From Terriglobus sp. (lineage in GTDB: Bacteria > Acidobacteriota > Terriglobia > Terriglobales > Acidobacteriaceae), in assembly GCA_023265355.1 (NCBI GenBank), contig JAHFTZ010000143.1, positions 1 through 6,604 on the forward strand: a stretch of 6,604 bases of DNA, read 5' to 3'. The position numbers and the translations under genes are program-made. Shown here one piece after another: positions 5,538 to 6,604 of this stretch. The notes below the pieces were generated by a model. It was not told the DNA's origin and did no database searches. It was given only the letters and a program-made list of their open reading frames with translations. Position 1 is the first letter of the stretch, and every line of letters starts with the position of its first letter.

Positions 5538-6377
5538 ATGAGCCTTATGACTTCTTGCAAAGAAATATGTCCTGATCAAATCCAACGAATATGCTTTGTG
5601 TTGCTGTTGTTTGCCGTAAAGCCGCTCTGGTGTATGCCTCTGAAATTAGTCGAGGGTCAATCTCTCCAAAATCAATCTCGCGATATTGCCGTCAATATTG
5701 AAAGGATTAGAAATGGAGATTACGGCCCACCTGATATCGAAGATGTTGTGCGATCGAAGGCGGTCCAGGCAATTCCGGTTTTAAAAGCTCAATTTGCTCA
5801 ATCTGCGGATGCAACCAACAAAGGGAGGCTTGCAAGCGCTTTATTGAGATTGGGAGTTAAAGACGACTCCTATTGGAATTTTCTAGTGGAATTCGCGACT
5901 CCCGCAGTGGACAATGACGCTCCGTTCCCGCTGATTCTCAGTCCAGAAGGAAAGCTCATAGGCAAGCCAGGAGAATATTCACCTGCCTTCATCGCTTGGG
6001 CAGATGCCCATAAGGTGCCTGCCGACACGGCAGCGCAAGACGCGGTCTACGGTCTACCTATTACTTTGGTGATTTTTGCCAGTACTGGAGATCCAAGAGG
6101 AACGCCTCTGCTCCGACGCGCTCTTAAATCTCGCAATTACTTTATCGAATCGATGGCCGCCAAGGGGCTGGCTTTGGTAAAAGACAAAGACTCAATTCCA
6201 CTCCTCATTGAAGCCTGCAAGAACGCTCCAACGGACATGAGAGTAAACCTTGCAACCGCTCTGGTCTATTTCGACGATCCGCGAGCACAGGCTGCTGCCG
6301 ATACCTATCTCCCCAAGGAAATTGCAAAAGGAATGCGCGAGGAGAGGCAACTAGCGCCCAATCCCTTCGGGCCATGA
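5538..6377 (+). CDS. HEAT-repeat-like protein, probably exported or membrane-anchored
   Basis: A 279-residue protein of unknown function. A hydrophobic stretch at 18-31 (ICFVLLLFAVKPLW) after one Arg looks like a signal peptide or N-terminal anchor, though the n-region is long and only weakly basic. The rest is helical with HEAT/PBS-lyase-like units: about 66-120 (SKAVQAIPVLKAQF, NKGRLASALLRLG), 183-215 (DPRGTPLLRRALKS, YFIESMAAKGLALV) and 216-257 (DKDSIPLLIEAC, MRVNLATALVYFDDPRA). Such alpha-solenoids are protein-binding scaffolds; no catalytic motif is evident. GC is visibly lower than in its neighbours (27 of 60 bases at 5701-5760, against 38 of 60 at 1501-1560 in fabI), and TTA, AGA and AGG codons are frequent, hinting at separate ancestry. 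It is a single gene, divergent from dps and convergent with the hydrolase fragment. Frame and start are secure; function is not. Confidence 0.8.
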   Translation: MSLMTSCKEICPDQIQRICFVLLLFAVKPLWCMPLKLVEGQSLQNQSRDIAVNIERIRNGDYGPPDIEDVVRSKAVQAIPVLKAQFAQSADATNKGRLASALLRLGVKDDSYWNFLVEFATPAVDNDAPFPLILSPEGKLIGKPGEYSPAFIAWADAHKVPADTAAQDAVYGLPITLVIFASTGDPRGTPLLRRALKSRNYFIESMAAKGLALVKDKDSIPLLIEACKNAPTDMRVNLATALVYFDDPRAQAAADTYLPKEIAKGMREERQLAPNPFGP

Positions 6378-6453
6378 TGCGCACCCACTCATTCCCGACA
6401 AACCTTTATTTATCGATGATTGCCTCCAGCCAATTCCATCGAGCGCCTGAAGC

Positions 6454-6604
6454 CTACACGCTGTGCGGGAAGGCCAGAAGCTGCTTGAAGTAGACCGCCT
6501 GATCGTCCCACAGTGCCATGTGGCTTCCATTAGGACAGAAGGCATAGCTTGCGGCATCATGGTCGCCATCTTTCTTCTGTGCGGAAACGAGTGAAGACGA
6601 AGCG
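6454..6604 (-). CDS. Alpha/beta hydrolase C-terminus, proline-iminopeptidase-like (partial)
   Basis: The last 49 codons of a gene that enters from the right edge; the frame is open to base 6603 and ends with TAG at 6454-6456. The peptide includes YAFCPNGSHMALWDDQAVYF followed by KQLLAFPHSV. The CPNGSHMAxxDDQxxYF block is, from memory, the signature end of proline iminopeptidases and related S33 alpha/beta hydrolases, where the His of GSH is the catalytic triad histidine and the following helix closes the fold. These enzymes remove N-terminal proline from peptides, or hydrolyse related small substrates. The nucleophile and acid lie outside the window, so the exact enzyme cannot be fixed. It converges with the HEAT gene, leaving 76 bases between the stops. 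The fragment ends in a natural position after the catalytic His, so it does not look broken. Confidence 0.75.
   Translation of the reverse strand, partial: ASSSLVSAQKKDGDHDAASYAFCPNGSHMALWDDQAVYFKQLLAFPHSV

Noticed and set aside
6413..6442. TCGATG/CATCGA 6-base dyad between the convergent gene ends as a terminator
   Set aside because: The stem is short and AT-balanced, the loop is 18 bases and no T run follows on either strand.
6351..6569. 72-residue minus-strand frame
   Set aside because: It has low-complexity, compositionally odd sequence and overlaps both the HEAT gene end and the hydrolase C-terminus, which has a recognisable motif in another frame.

Overview
The window looks like ordinary chromosome from a high-GC bacterium. 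My best guess is an Acidobacteriota member of the Terriglobus/Granulicella/Edaphobacter type. That rests on a recollected resemblance: GC-rich coding sequence, the style of the FabI and HEAT proteins, and short dispersed intergenic palindromes built around GTCATCCCGCAGC. It was not tested by any search.

Layout from left to right. The + strand carries the 3' part of an aldo/keto reductase (cut by the left edge), an intergenic palindromic repeat, a short stand-alone EVE-domain protein, an enoyl-ACP reductase (FabI) 34 bases behind it, a second copy of the repeat, and a DinB/YfiT-like metal-binding protein. A strong hairpin terminator separates this block from two minus-strand genes: a Uup-type ABC-F ATPase, which converges on it, and a Dps ferritin-like protein lying upstream of the ATPase. 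A gene-free stretch of 334 bases (5204-5537) holds the dps leader and the start region of the next gene. A + strand HEAT-repeat protein of clearly lower GC follows. At the right edge, on the minus strand, is the last 49 codons of an alpha/beta hydrolase resembling proline iminopeptidase.

The genes do not form one pathway. EVE and fabI may share a transcript, judging by spacing. FabI is the essential housekeeping step here (last reduction of fatty acid elongation). Dps (iron and oxidative protection), Uup-like ABC-F (ribosome/DNA tolerance) and DinB-like protein (thiol or stress-related family) have a loose stress-response flavour, but that is only a theme and not evidence of a system.

I found no convincing undescribed multi-gene system. 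The points most worth a second look are the two-copy palindromic repeat, the low-GC orphan HEAT protein, the partial hydrolase at the right edge, and the dyad-rich dps leader.
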